Below the pieces are notes generated by a model. The model was given only the letters and a program-made list of their open reading frames with translations, was not told where the DNA came from and did not search any database. The position numbers were made by a program, and so were the translations under genes. From Rhodobacter sp. (GTDB lineage: Bacteria > Pseudomonadota > Alphaproteobacteria > Rhodobacterales > Rhodobacteraceae), in NCBI GenBank assembly GCA_022824145.1, contig JAJEAY010000221.1, positions 1 to 35,328 of the forward strand: a DNA stretch of 35,328 nucleotides, given 5' to 3'. Positions 1 through 8,649 of the stretch are shown in pieces. The stretch's first letter is position 1; each line of letters begins with the position of its first letter.

Positions 1-1086
1 GCGGGGGAATTCACGGGCAAGGTGCTGCAAGACGGGTTGACGGCCTTTCTCAAACAGGCCGCGCCGGGTCTGCTGCCCGCGCCGGTACGCGCGCCCAATG
101 CGCCGCCGTCCGAGATCCCCGACCTGTCGCAGACCGTTCCGATCCGACCCCCGGGCTTTTGCACCGGTTGCCCGGAACGGCCGATCTTCGCTGCCATGAA
201 ACTGGTCGAGAAAGAACTGGGCAAACACCAGATCACCGGCGATATCGGTTGCCATCTGTTCGCCGCCCTGCCGCCGTTCGAGATTGGCGGATCGACCATG
301 GGTTACGGGCTGGGCCCGGCCTCCAACGCCGCTTTTGACGGCGGCGGCGCGCGGCGCGCGGTGTCTTTCCTTGGGGATGGCGGGTTCTGGCACAACGGGC
401 TGTCATCCTCGATCGGCAACATGGTGTTCAACCGCTCAGACAGCGTGGCCATCGTCGTCGACAACTACTGCTCTGCCGCCACTGGCGGTCAGGACCTGTT
501 ATCCTCGCGTGCCTCGAACCCCTCCAAGGCGACGAACCACCCGATCTCGAAGGCGCTAGAAGGCGTGGGTGTCAAATGGATCCGCCAGATCGACCGCACC
601 TATGACGTACCGATGATGCGCGACACGATCCGCGAAGCCCTCACCACCGATTACGATGGTCCGAAAATCATCGTGGCTTCGTCGGAATGCATGCTCAACC
701 GTCAACGGCGGGAAAAGCCGCAGCGCCGCAAGGCCATCGCCGAGGGCCGCCGCGTCGCCGCGCCGCGCTTTGGCGTAGACGAAGACATCTGCACCGGCGA
801 TCACGCCTGCATCCGGCTGTCGGGCTGCCCCTCGCTGTCACTGAAACGGCTGGACGATCCGCTGCGCGACGATCCTGTCGCCGCCATCGACCAGACCTGT
901 GTCGGCTGCGGCAATTGCGGCGAGGTTGCGGATGCGGCGGTTCTGTGTCCGTCGTTCTACCGCGCCGATCTGGTACACAATCCCAACGTTGTTGAGCGCG
1001 GACTTGACCGCCTTCGCCGCCGCGTCATCGGCTGGCTGCAGGCGAGGCGTGAGGCGCGCTTGATGCGGTTGGAGGGCCGGGCATGA
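1..1086 (+). CDS. iorA: Indolepyruvate ferredoxin oxidoreductase alpha subunit, C-terminal part (5' end outside window)
   Basis: The reading frame is open from base 1, so the start and the N-terminal pyrimidine domain lie upstream. What remains is the thiamine-diphosphate-binding half and the C-terminal ferredoxin domain of an IorA-type 2-oxoacid:ferredoxin oxidoreductase. These enzymes oxidatively decarboxylate aryl or branched 2-oxoacids to acyl-CoA. Visible landmarks are GFCTGCPERP, GDIGCH, a GDGGFWHNG diphosphate-binding segment followed by DN-x6-TGGQ, and two 4Fe-4S motifs near the end. The first motif is CTGDHAC with a following GCP, the second CVGCGNC with a later CP. The gene overlaps iorB by 4 bases. 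The family assignment is firm. The true 2-oxoacid is unknown, because many proteobacterial IorAB homologues are not proven to act on indolepyruvate. Confidence 0.9.
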   Translation, partial: AGEFTGKVLQDGLTAFLKQAAPGLLPAPVRAPNAPPSEIPDLSQTVPIRPPGFCTGCPERPIFAAMKLVEKELGKHQITGDIGCHLFAALPPFEIGGSTMGYGLGPASNAAFDGGGARRAVSFLGDGGFWHNGLSSSIGNMVFNRSDSVAIVVDNYCSAATGGQDLLSSRASNPSKATNHPISKALEGVGVKWIRQIDRTYDVPMMRDTIREALTTDYDGPKIIVASSECMLNRQRREKPQRRKAIAEGRRVAAPRFGVDEDICTGDHACIRLSGCPSLSLKRLDDPLRDDPVAAIDQTCVGCGNCGEVADAAVLCPSFYRADLVHNPNVVERGLDRLRRRVIGWLQARREARLMRLEGRA

Positions 1087-2627
1087 CGGTGCAAAGCGTC
1101 TTTCTGCCTACGCAGGGCGACGACACCGCCCGCGCCATCACCAAGATCGTCATCATGGCCGTGGGGGGACAGGGCGGCGGCGTTCTGACCGGCTGGATCG
1201 AGTCCGTGGCCCGGAGCGCCGGGCGCGCTGTGCAAGCGACCTCGGTGGCGGGTGTGGCGCAACGCACCGGCGCCACGATCTATTATATCGAACTGGCCCC
1301 GGAAGGCGTGACGCCGGTCTTTGCGCTGTCGCCCTCCGCCGGTGACGTGGACGTCCTCATCGCGGCTGAGTGGATGGAAGCAGGGCGCGCCATCCAGCGC
1401 GGCTTTGTCACTCCGGATCGCACGGTGCTGGTGGCCTCGACCCACCGCGCGCTGGCGGTATCTGAAAAATCCGTGCCAGGGGACGGCATCGCTGATGGGG
1501 ATGCGGTCATGGCCGCGGCGGAACTGGCAGCACAGCGCCTTGTCGCCGCCGATTTCGAACAACTCGCCGTCGTGCAGGGTTCGGTGATCTCAGCCAGCCT
1601 GCTGGGGGCGTTGGCAGGTTCCTGCGCACTGCCCTTTGCACGCGCGGCATTCGAGGATGCCATCCTTGCTTCAGGCAAGGGGGTGGAGGCGAGCCTGCGC
1701 GCCTTCGCCGCCGGCTTTGCCGCTTCCTCGGGACAAGCGGGGCCGGAACCGGTCAAGGCAGACGTTTCTGTCCAAAGTGAAACAGCTTCGGCAGGGGGCG
1801 CCTATGCGGCGCTGGAGGCTCGTGTTTCCGCCCTTCCCGACGCCGCAAAAGCCATGGCCACCGCCGGCTTGGCAAAGGTGGTGGGGTTTCAGGATGTGGC
1901 CTATGGAGCCGATTTCCTTGACCGGGTCGAGGCATTTGCCTTGCGGGACAGGGATCCGGACGCGGTGCTGACAAAAGAGGCCGCCAAACACATCGCCAAC
2001 GCCATGGCCTATGACGACATCATCCGCGTGGCCGACGCCAAGACCCGCGCCACGCGCCTCGCGCGCATCGACGCCGAGATGGCGCGCAGCGATGGCCAGA
2101 CTCTGCACCTGACGGAATACTTTCATCCCCGCGCCGCCGAAATCGCCGGACTGCTGCCCGCTCGTCTCGGGGCCTGGATTGAGGCCTCCGAGAGCTGGAT
2201 GGCCCGGCTGACTCACTGGTTCGACCGCGGCAGACGGGTGCGGACGGATCGCCTGAAGGGCTTTGTCACGCTGTACCTGATCGCGGGACTGCGCGGCTAC
2301 CGCCGCCGAACGCATCGCCACGCAGTGGAACAGGCGCATCTGGCGCGCTGGCTGGACCTGGTCTGGGGCTATCTGGACAGCGACCCGGAGCTGGCCACCG
2401 AGGTGCTGCGCTGCCGCCGCCTGATCAAGGGGTATTCCGACACCCATGCCCGCGGGCTGTCAAAGTTCGACCGTGTGCTGACGGGTATCGCACTGGTCGC
2501 GGGACGTGCCGACGCTGCTGATTGGGCCCGCCGCCTGCGCGAGGCCGCGCTTCGGGACGAAGAGGGCAAGGCCCTCGACGGGGCGCTGGCAACGATCCAA
2601 TCCTTTACGCAAGAGGAGACTCCATGA
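1083..2627 (+). CDS. iorB: Indolepyruvate oxidoreductase beta subunit with DUF6537-like C-terminal region
   Basis: This 514-residue protein is the gamma/beta partner of IorA and should carry the CoA-dependent transfer half of the 2-oxoacid:ferredoxin oxidoreductase. Residues about 20-200 form the pyruvate-ferredoxin-oxidoreductase gamma domain, with the glycine-rich VGGQGGGVLTG start and a SVAGVAQRTG segment. Residues about 250-500 match the all-helical extension (DUF6537) that I recall from aerobic proteobacterial IorB proteins and that is absent from the short archaeal subunits of about 200 residues. The ATG overlaps the iorA stop (ATGA), and the gene ends overlapping the next start. The three genes are therefore probably one translationally coupled operon. 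Confidence in the family is high, in the substrate low. Confidence 0.88.
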   Translation: MTVQSVFLPTQGDDTARAITKIVIMAVGGQGGGVLTGWIESVARSAGRAVQATSVAGVAQRTGATIYYIELAPEGVTPVFALSPSAGDVDVLIAAEWMEAGRAIQRGFVTPDRTVLVASTHRALAVSEKSVPGDGIADGDAVMAAAELAAQRLVAADFEQLAVVQGSVISASLLGALAGSCALPFARAAFEDAILASGKGVEASLRAFAAGFAASSGQAGPEPVKADVSVQSETASAGGAYAALEARVSALPDAAKAMATAGLAKVVGFQDVAYGADFLDRVEAFALRDRDPDAVLTKEAAKHIANAMAYDDIIRVADAKTRATRLARIDAEMARSDGQTLHLTEYFHPRAAEIAGLLPARLGAWIEASESWMARLTHWFDRGRRVRTDRLKGFVTLYLIAGLRGYRRRTHRHAVEQAHLARWLDLVWGYLDSDPELATEVLRCRRLIKGYSDTHARGLSKFDRVLTGIALVAGRADAADWARRLREAALRDEEGKALDGALATIQSFTQEETP

Positions 2628-3397
2628 AAATCTGGTACCAAAGCTACGTCGACTATGAGAACGGTGCCACCTATTGGGATACGCTGCACCCGCATCTGGA
2701 GGCTTCTGTCAGCCCCGGCACGCAGATCGACATTCGCGGGATCACCCCCTTTGACAGCTATGCGCACCCGCTGGTCGAATTCCGCTGCGCGCGCGAGATG
2801 ATCTGCAATGCGGTACGGGCCGAACGCGAGGGCTATGACGCCTTTGTCGTGGGGCATTTTCAGGATGCGGGGCTCTATGAAGCGCGCAGCGTGGTCGACA
2901 TCCCGGTGATCGGTTTGGGCGAGGCGACGATGCTCTGGTGCTGCCAGATAGGCCAGCGGATCGGGATTGTCACGATTAACCCGCGCTTCATCCCTTGGTT
3001 CCATCACCAGATCGGCAAATACGGCCTACGCGAGCGCGTCACCGGCGTGCATGCCATGACGTTTGAGCCGGGCCAGATCCTGGGCGCCTATGGCAATGCC
3101 GCCAAAGCGGCGGAGGTCAAGGAACTGTTCGAAGAGCAGGGCCGTCCGCTCGTGGCCGAGGGCATCGACGTGCTGATCCCCGGCGGGGGCATCCCAATGC
3201 TGCTCTTTGCCCAGTTCCACGACCACCAGATCGACGGCGCTCCGGTGATCAACGGCATTCCCATCGCGGTAAAGATGGCCGAGATGGCGGTGTCTCTGCG
3301 CCGGTTGACCGGCCAGGGCGTCAGCCGTGCGGGTGACTACACCAAGGCCCCGCCCGAGATCATCGAGGAATTCCTGACGCACCCGAAGGGGCTGTGA
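2624..3397 (+). CDS. Asp/Glu/hydantoin racemase-fold protein lacking both catalytic cysteines
   Basis: A 257-residue protein starts at the ATG that overlaps the iorB stop, preceded by the ribosome-binding sequence AGAGGAG. A start 34 codons upstream would lie entirely inside iorB and is rejected. The fold is recognisable from DAGLYEAR, DIPVIGLGEA and the IDVLIPGGG segment. In hydantoin and Asp/Glu racemases two cysteines act as acid/base pair, in (A/G)CF-x-DPGL and near the C-terminal GCAG. Here the first position reads GHFQDAGL (His78) and the second PGGGI (residues 187-190), so neither cysteine is present. Cys106 and Cys107 lie elsewhere. It is therefore unlikely to be an ordinary two-cysteine racemase. 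An isomerase, decarboxylase or lyase on the same fold is possible. Operon position ties it to IorAB. Confidence 0.8.
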   Translation: MKIWYQSYVDYENGATYWDTLHPHLEASVSPGTQIDIRGITPFDSYAHPLVEFRCAREMICNAVRAEREGYDAFVVGHFQDAGLYEARSVVDIPVIGLGEATMLWCCQIGQRIGIVTINPRFIPWFHHQIGKYGLRERVTGVHAMTFEPGQILGAYGNAAKAAEVKELFEEQGRPLVAEGIDVLIPGGGIPMLLFAQFHDHQIDGAPVINGIPIAVKMAEMAVSLRRLTGQGVSRAGDYTKAPPEIIEEFLTHPKGL

Positions 3398-3409
3398 TCG
3401 CGATGGCTG

Positions 3410-4747
3410 TCACTGGCCAAGGCTTGGCAGCCAAAGCGCGATCCAGGGGAAGAAGATCAACAGCACCGCAAGCAGCACCGCGCAGCCCATGAAGGGCAGG
3501 GCGGCCACGTAGATGTCGCGCATCGTTGTGTTAGGGGGCGAGACGCCCTTCATGACGAACAGAAGCAGGCCAAAGGGTGGGGTGGTGAAGCTGATTTCAA
3601 GCGCCAGCAGGATGATCACGGCAAACCAGATCAGGTCAAAGCCCAAGGATTGCGCCAGCGGAAAGAAGATCGGCACCGTCAGCAGCATCATCGATAGCTG
3701 GTCCATGAACATGCCTAGCACCAAGAGGATGCAGAACATCAGGATCAGCATGGTCGTGGGTGACAGGTCAAACCCGGTGGCCCAGTTGATCAGGCCGGAC
3801 GAGGCGCCCGAGAACGCCAACAACGCCGAGAATGTCGCTGACCCGAAGATGATCAGAAGAGCCATGGTGGTGACCTTCAGCGCTCCGGTGACCGATTTCA
3901 CGATACCGTCCCATGTCAGGCACCGGTAGAGTGCCGCCAGAACGATCACGCCCAGACAGCCGAATGCCGCGCTTTCCGAGGGCGTCGCGACGCCGAACAT
4001 GATCACCAGGATCACGCCGATGACGATCGACACCATGGGCACGACGTCAAGAAACAGCAGGCGAGCCTTTTCGCTCCAATCCGTGTTCTCCACCTCGTAT
4101 GCAGGTGCGGCATCGGGATCGGCCAAGGCCATGCCCAGGATCAGAATGCAGTAGAACACCGCCAGTAAGAGCCCCGGCAGCACGCCCGCGATCAGCAAGG
4201 CGCCAATGTCCAGGTCCGCGAGCGTGCCCAGCAGCACCGCCAGCGCCGAAGGCGGGATCAGCATCGCCAGCCCTCCGGTGCCCAGAATAGGCCCGATGGC
4301 CATATGCTTCTTGTAGCCGCGCCGTTGCATGTCCGGCACCATGAGCGACCCCAAAAGAGCCGTGGATCCCATAGAGGAGCCCGACAGGGTGGCAAAAGCC
4401 GTCCCGCCTGCCACCGTCACGAAGGACAGACGCGCTGGCAGCTTGCCCATCAGCCGGTCCACGGCGGAAAACATCCGGTTCGCCAGCCCGGTAAAGAAGA
4501 AGATCTCTCCCATCAGCAGGAACATCGGCACCGGCATCAGGTTGAACGAGGTGATCGTGGGAATGGCGTTGTTCGCCAACTGCCCGATCCCGCGAGCTGC
4601 CTGCACGTCCAACGTGCCGCGCCCCCCCATGAAGACCACCGCCCCGATCATGTTGGCCGCCAGAAAGGCCAGCGCCACCGGCACGCCAAGAGCCATGAAG
4701 AACAGGATCATGCCCAGCAGAAAGAAAAGCGCCTCGAACCACTCCAT
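3410..4747 (-). CDS. dctM: TRAP transporter large permease subunit (DctM type)
   Basis: This 445-residue polytopic membrane protein is normal length for the 12-helix DctM subunit, which carries the sodium-driven translocation channel. Hydrophobic helices fill the sequence. Typical family segments are the N-terminal GVPVALAFL, the VPMFLLMGEIFFFTG block, the GSSMGSTALLGSLMVP loop, IPPSALAVLLGTLADL, and the late FTTPPFGLLLFVMKG. I chose the ATG beginning MEWFEALFF because the longer open frame upstream is the antisense or overlapping frame of dctQ and is not membrane-like. It lies 11 bases after dctQ and forms one unit dctP-dctQ-dctM. It is convergent with the racemase-fold gene, 12 bases apart. 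The substrate is not deducible; TRAP systems usually take carboxylates. Confidence 0.93.
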   Translation of the reverse strand: MEWFEALFFLLGMILFFMALGVPVALAFLAANMIGAVVFMGGRGTLDVQAARGIGQLANNAIPTITSFNLMPVPMFLLMGEIFFFTGLANRMFSAVDRLMGKLPARLSFVTVAGGTAFATLSGSSMGSTALLGSLMVPDMQRRGYKKHMAIGPILGTGGLAMLIPPSALAVLLGTLADLDIGALLIAGVLPGLLLAVFYCILILGMALADPDAAPAYEVENTDWSEKARLLFLDVVPMVSIVIGVILVIMFGVATPSESAAFGCLGVIVLAALYRCLTWDGIVKSVTGALKVTTMALLIIFGSATFSALLAFSGASSGLINWATGFDLSPTTMLILMFCILLVLGMFMDQLSMMLLTVPIFFPLAQSLGFDLIWFAVIILLALEISFTTPPFGLLLFVMKGVSPPNTTMRDIYVAALPFMGCAVLLAVLLIFFPWIALWLPSLGQ

Positions 4748-4758
4748 TTCGCGGCCCC

Positions 4759-5271
4759 TTATTCGTGCACGCCGGCTTGGCCGGTATGCAGGGTTTGTGG
4801 ACCAAAGATGAAATGCAGGAACTGCAGTGCCATCAGCCCAAAGCCGATGGGCATCGCTCCCAAAAGCAGCCACTTGGGCAAGTCGAGGCTGCGCATCTCG
4901 GCATCGCCGAAGCGGTAGGCCTTGGCCGCAGCCCCCCAAGTGTACCACACGAGCACCAGGCAGATCACGATGCACAGCACTGCCACAAGCCGGCTGAAGG
5001 ATCCGCGCACCGTAGACGGCAAGGCGGCGGTCACGATCTCGATAAAGACATGTCCGCGCTGGCGTACCAGCCAGGGCGAGGCTGCCATGACGATATAGAG
5101 CAGCCCGAACTCCGCAAAGGTGAACACATGGCTCGACCATGAACCGGACAGGTGAAAGGTCCGCGCCAACGCACTGATCACGATGCCCAGCATGATCGCA
5201 GACAAGTAGATGCCGGCCAGGGCAGCCAGCGCATCACACAGACGATCGATGGGGCGCAAAAGCGCGGTCAT
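4759..5271 (-). CDS. dctQ: TRAP transporter small permease subunit (DctQ type)
   Basis: A 170-residue inner-membrane protein with four predicted helices, the expected size and topology for DctQ. DctQ pairs with DctM in the membrane. Residues LAGIYLSAIMLGIVISALAR, a WLVRQRGHVFIE segment (the conserved RGHI/V-type motif after the second helix) and a final hydrophobic stretch followed by FGPQTL fit the family. The ATG at 5271 has GGAG ten bases upstream. A TTG seven codons further out (5292) is possible, but it would fall in the intercistronic stem-loop. The gene sits between dctP and dctM in the usual order. Confidence 0.9.
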   Translation of the reverse strand: MTALLRPIDRLCDALAALAGIYLSAIMLGIVISALARTFHLSGSWSSHVFTFAEFGLLYIVMAASPWLVRQRGHVFIEIVTAALPSTVRGSFSRLVAVLCIVICLVLVWYTWGAAAKAYRFGDAEMRSLDLPKWLLLGAMPIGFGLMALQFLHFIFGPQTLHTGQAGVHE

Positions 5272-5284
5272 GGAGGGATGTCTC

Positions 5285-5339
5285 CGCCACAAGGGCGCCG
5301 CACCTTAAGCGCAGCGCCCAAGTCAGTGGTCTTGTGGCG
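5285..5339 (-). promoter_or_regulatory. Intercistronic stem-loop between dctP and dctQ
   Basis: A perfect 9-base inverted repeat (CGCCACAAG at 5285-5293 and CTTGTGGCG at 5331-5339) encloses a second stem, GGCGC (5294-5298) with GCGCC (5314-5318). It begins 3 bases after the dctP stop. Such structures often follow binding-protein genes. They protect the upstream message and lower expression of the membrane subunits, which fits the excess of DctP over DctQM. There is no U-tract, so a full terminator is unlikely. Confidence 0.65.
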
Positions 5340-5342
5340 CGA

Positions 5343-6344
5343 TTACTCGCTCAGGGCATAGGTCCTGCGCAGCGCGTTGTAGCGCTCGGCTCCGGCGCCG
5401 CCGCCGTCAATGCGCTCATACATGCGCGCCCATGCGGCGTCGTCCGCGAGTGCGCGGTAGGCTTCGCCTGCCTCTTCGGAATGGCTGACGAACTGCATGC
5501 CGCCGGCCGCCAGCGTTTCCGCATCGGTGGCCACTTCGGCCTGGCGGTCATTGTAGGACTTCTCTTCCCACTCGATCATCACCGTCTGAAGCAGCTCTTG
5601 CGATTCCGCTGACAGCGAATTCCACGTGTCGAGGTTCAGGATCACGCCGATGTCGGTGTTATAGAAGGTCGGATCGACGCGATGGGTCAGAAATTCGTTC
5701 CACTTCAGCTGCGGAATGCCGATCTCGGTCCAGGCGGCGGCGTCCACGACGCCTTTTTCCAGCGCGGAATAGACCTCGGTCGCGGGCATCGATGATGTGG
5801 TGGCGTTCAGCGACTCAAAGAAGGCGTGGTAAATCGGGTTGTCGCGCAGCTTCACGCCGGTCAGATCAAGGATCCCGTCTTCGCGGAACACCGGTTCGGA
5901 CGACATGTAGATGTGGAACTTGATGCCGCCGTCGATCCAGCCCAGATGCTTGACGTTGAACCGTTCCTGATGCGCTTCGTCCATGATAGCGGCACCGCCG
6001 TTGGCGCGGGCCTCCATCGGGGTCACACGCGAGGCGACCATGGCGTCGATCTCAGGCACGTTGGCGCCATAGAAGCTGCCAGGCGTGTGGACCATGTCCA
6101 CCACACCGTCGCGAACTGCGGCGGGCTGCTGGAACATGCCGATGGCCTCGGGGCCGCCGCGGATCTCGACTTGCAGGATCCCCTCGCCGCGGGTGTTCAG
6201 ATCGTCGATCATCGCAATGAAAGTCTTGGTGTAGACCAGAAACTCAGGAAAGGCGTGGACGGCGGTGATTCGGTCTTCGGCCCAGACGGTGACAGGCAAA
6301 AGGGCAATGGCAGAGCTCGCCAGAAGGCGGTTCAGAAAGGTCAT
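5343..6344 (-). CDS. dctP: TRAP transporter periplasmic solute-binding protein (DctP type)
   Basis: A 333-residue exported binding protein. Residues 1-22 are a typical Sec signal peptide with a likely cleavage after VWA. The mature part follows the DctP fold: GGPEAIGMFQQPAAVRDGVVDM, then the substrate-contacting KLRDNPIYHAFFESLNA segment. The arginine in KLRDN corresponds to the residue that clamps a substrate carboxylate in characterised DctP proteins. Next come MPATEVYSALEKGVVDAA and the late LSAESQELL helix. The start ATG is preceded by GGGAGACCC. It is the first gene of the - strand TRAP operon and diverges from the opine dehydrogenase gene across about 160 bases. A carboxylate ligand is likely; its identity is unknown. 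Confidence 0.92.
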   Translation of the reverse strand: MTFLNRLLASSAIALLPVTVWAEDRITAVHAFPEFLVYTKTFIAMIDDLNTRGEGILQVEIRGGPEAIGMFQQPAAVRDGVVDMVHTPGSFYGANVPEIDAMVASRVTPMEARANGGAAIMDEAHQERFNVKHLGWIDGGIKFHIYMSSEPVFREDGILDLTGVKLRDNPIYHAFFESLNATTSSMPATEVYSALEKGVVDAAAWTEIGIPQLKWNEFLTHRVDPTFYNTDIGVILNLDTWNSLSAESQELLQTVMIEWEEKSYNDRQAEVATDAETLAAGGMQFVSHSEEAGEAYRALADDAAWARMYERIDGGGAGAERYNALRRTYALSE

Positions 6345-6504
6345 GTGGGTCTCCCGGTTGTTTTTCCAGTCAGTCGGACAAGGGGCGTGCGCCTGACCTG
6401 TCCGAAATCATGCAACTGCACTGATTACTTGACGGCGGTCAGATTGCAATGAAAATTCCCACCTAATACATGAGAAATCATACAACCAGGTCGAGGGACG
6501 CGTG
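6345..6504. promoter_or_regulatory. Divergent promoter region with inverted repeat
   Basis: This 160-base gap separates dctP (-) from the opine-type dehydrogenase (+) and must hold both promoters. A perfect 7-base inverted repeat, TCGGACA (6374-6380) and TGTCCGA (6399-6405) with an 18-base spacer, could be an operator for the TRAP operon. Toward the + gene, TTGACG at 6429-6434 is a reasonable -35, followed 17 bases later by a weak AAAATT. No regulator gene is nearby in the window. Confidence 0.4.
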
Positions 6505-7584
6505 ATGGAGATTGCAGTACTCGGAGGCGGAAACGGGTCGGTCGCGGCGGCGGTGGACCTGACCGAGCAAGGCCACAGTGTGCGCTTTTGGCGTCGAGAC
6601 GGCGCGGCGCAGACGGCGTTGCAGGCGCAGGACAACACGCTGACGCTGAAGGACTCCAACGGCAGCCGCCCGGTGCGGATTGCCGTGGTCACAGCAGACA
6701 TCGCCGCAGCCGTAATGGGTGCCGCTCTGATCCTGTGCCCCACGCCTGCCAACGCTCAGGAAGACATTGCTGCAGCGCTTGCTCCCCATCTCAGGGACGG
6801 TCAGGTGATATTTATGCCGCCGGGCTCCTTCGGGGCCTTCGTCATGGCGCGGATCGTGCGGCAGGCAGGCAACAGCGCGGATCTGAGCTGGGCTGAGGCC
6901 GGAACGCTGCCCTACCTGACCCGGCGCCACGGTGATGAAGTGGCCATCACTACGCGTGCCTCGCGCCTGCCGACGGGGGTGTTTCCGCTCCGTAACGCCG
7001 GCCACGCCCATGCAGTGCTGGCGCAGGCCTACCCGTCGGTGGAACCTTGCGGCGATGCGCTTTCGGGGGCGTTGATGAACGCCGGGCCGATCATTCACCC
7101 GCCGCTCGTTTTGATGAATGCCGGGCCCATCGAACACTTTGACCACTGGGACATCCACAACGAAGGCACGCAGCCCGCCATTCGCCGGGTCACCACGCGG
7201 CTCGATGCCGAACGCATCGCAGTGCGGGAACGGCTGGGCTATGGCGCGCCGCATTTCCCGCTGGCGGATCACTACGAGACTTCGGACTGGATGTACGGCA
7301 ATCTCGCCCATGACAAGTTGGTAGACAGCGGCGACTGGCGCGAGCATCTTGTCCTGACCGAGCACCGTTACATGCTGGAAGACGTTGGCATCGGGCTGGC
7401 CTTTCTGGTTAGCGTGGCGGATTGGGCCGGTGTGCCCGCTCCGGTGGCCACGGGCCTTTTGGCGCTGGGTTCGGCGGTCTGCGACACCTGCTTCCGCCGC
7501 CAGGGCCGCGTACTTGACGGGTTGGGCTTTGCGGAACACACGCCCGAGACACTGCAAGCCATACTGACCGAGGGTTTCACATGA
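6505..7584 (+). CDS. NAD(P)-dependent opine/octopine dehydrogenase family protein
   Basis: A 359-residue oxidoreductase of the opine dehydrogenase family, which reversibly joins an amino acid and a 2-oxoacid by reductive amination. The N-terminal Rossmann fold shows GGGNGS at residues 7-12. The C-terminal helical domain shows NAGPIIHPP, where His198 matches the catalytic histidine, and then DIHNEGTQPAIRR. The ATG at 6505 has GAGGG upstream; a GTG one codon earlier is also possible. Its stop overlaps the next gene (ATGA), so the two are probably co-transcribed. In a catabolic setting it may split an N-(carboxyalkyl) amino acid rather than make an opine. Substrate is unknown. Confidence 0.85.
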   Translation: MEIAVLGGGNGSVAAAVDLTEQGHSVRFWRRDGAAQTALQAQDNTLTLKDSNGSRPVRIAVVTADIAAAVMGAALILCPTPANAQEDIAAALAPHLRDGQVIFMPPGSFGAFVMARIVRQAGNSADLSWAEAGTLPYLTRRHGDEVAITTRASRLPTGVFPLRNAGHAHAVLAQAYPSVEPCGDALSGALMNAGPIIHPPLVLMNAGPIEHFDHWDIHNEGTQPAIRRVTTRLDAERIAVRERLGYGAPHFPLADHYETSDWMYGNLAHDKLVDSGDWREHLVLTEHRYMLEDVGIGLAFLVSVADWAGVPAPVATGLLALGSAVCDTCFRRQGRVLDGLGFAEHTPETLQAILTEGFT

Positions 7585-8567
7585 CCGATCCCGCATCTGG
7601 TCCAATCGCGGCGCTGGGGGCCGGGCGCATGGGGCGCGGCATTGCCATCGCCTTTGCCTATGCCGGGTACAGCGTGCATCTGATCGACGGCAAACCGCGC
7701 AGCGCAGAGGAGGCGGCAGCTTTGGCTAAGGCGGCTCTGGACGAGGTGCGCGGTACCCTTGCCTCGCTGGCCCGGCTGGGACTTCTGGATGCGGACGAGG
7801 TGGAAGCCGTCGCGGCGCGCGTGACGTGCTTTGCGCTGGGGGACATAGGCGCAGCCGTGCAGGACGCGCCGGTGATCTTCGAAGGCGTGCCAGAGGTGCT
7901 GGAGGTCAAACGGGCCGCCTTTGCCGTGCTTTGCCAGCACTGCGCAGACGATGCCATCATCGCCTCGACCACCTCGACGATCCTGTCCAACGACCTTCAG
8001 GGCTTTGTCACTCACCCCGAGCGGTTCCTGAACGCCCATTGGCTGAACCCTGCCTACCTTGTGCCGCTGGTCGAGGTCTCGCCCGGGGATGCCACCGCGC
8101 CGGACACGTTGGCGCGGCTCAGCGCGCTTCTGGAGCGCATTGGCAAGGTGCCCGTTGCCTGCGCCGCCAGCCCCGGCTACATTGTCCCCCGCATTCAGGC
8201 CCTGGCGATGAACGAGGCCGCGCGAATGGTCGAAGATGGCGTGGCTACCGCCGAAGACATCGACAAGGCCACGAAATACGGCTTCGGCTTTCGTTTCGCG
8301 GTGCTGGGCCTGCTGGAGTTCATCGATTGGGGCGGCGGCGATATCCTCTATCACGCCAGCCGTTACATGGCGCAGGCCACCGGCGAAGACCGCTTTGCCG
8401 CGCCAAAGGTGATTGAGGAGAACATGGCCGAAGGGCGGCGCGGCCTGCGCGACGGGAAGGGGTTTCTGGACTACGAAGGCCTCGACATTCCCGCCTATCA
8501 ACAGGACCGCCTTGGCGCCTTTGTCGCCATGCTCCGGCACCTGGACAAGCTGCCGTCGAAAGGCTGA
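7581..8567 (+). CDS. 3-hydroxyacyl-CoA dehydrogenase family NAD-dependent oxidoreductase
   Basis: A 328-residue single-module member of the 3-hydroxyacyl-CoA dehydrogenase family, without the fused crotonase domain of FadB. The dinucleotide-binding motif GAGRMG is at residues 13-18, with Asp36 at the end of the second strand indicating NAD rather than NADP. The catalytic region shows STTSTILSNDL, then NAHWLNPAYLVPLVEV with His153 and Glu165 in the expected catalytic dyad positions. The C-terminal helical domain begins around PGYIVPRIQALAMNEA. Stand-alone members of this family also oxidise non-CoA hydroxyacids such as L-gulonate or carnitine. It overlaps the opine dehydrogenase gene by 4 bases, which suggests consecutive steps on one substrate. 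Confidence 0.87.
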   Translation: MTDPASGPIAALGAGRMGRGIAIAFAYAGYSVHLIDGKPRSAEEAAALAKAALDEVRGTLASLARLGLLDADEVEAVAARVTCFALGDIGAAVQDAPVIFEGVPEVLEVKRAAFAVLCQHCADDAIIASTTSTILSNDLQGFVTHPERFLNAHWLNPAYLVPLVEVSPGDATAPDTLARLSALLERIGKVPVACAASPGYIVPRIQALAMNEAARMVEDGVATAEDIDKATKYGFGFRFAVLGLLEFIDWGGGDILYHASRYMAQATGEDRFAAPKVIEENMAEGRRGLRDGKGFLDYEGLDIPAYQQDRLGAFVAMLRHLDKLPSKG

Positions 8568-8649
8568 TGGTCTTGCGCTTGGATGCGGCTTCTGCGCTCG
8601 ATGGGAAGAGGTTCGTAGCGAATATTCTGCGCAGTCGTTTCCTGGGTCT

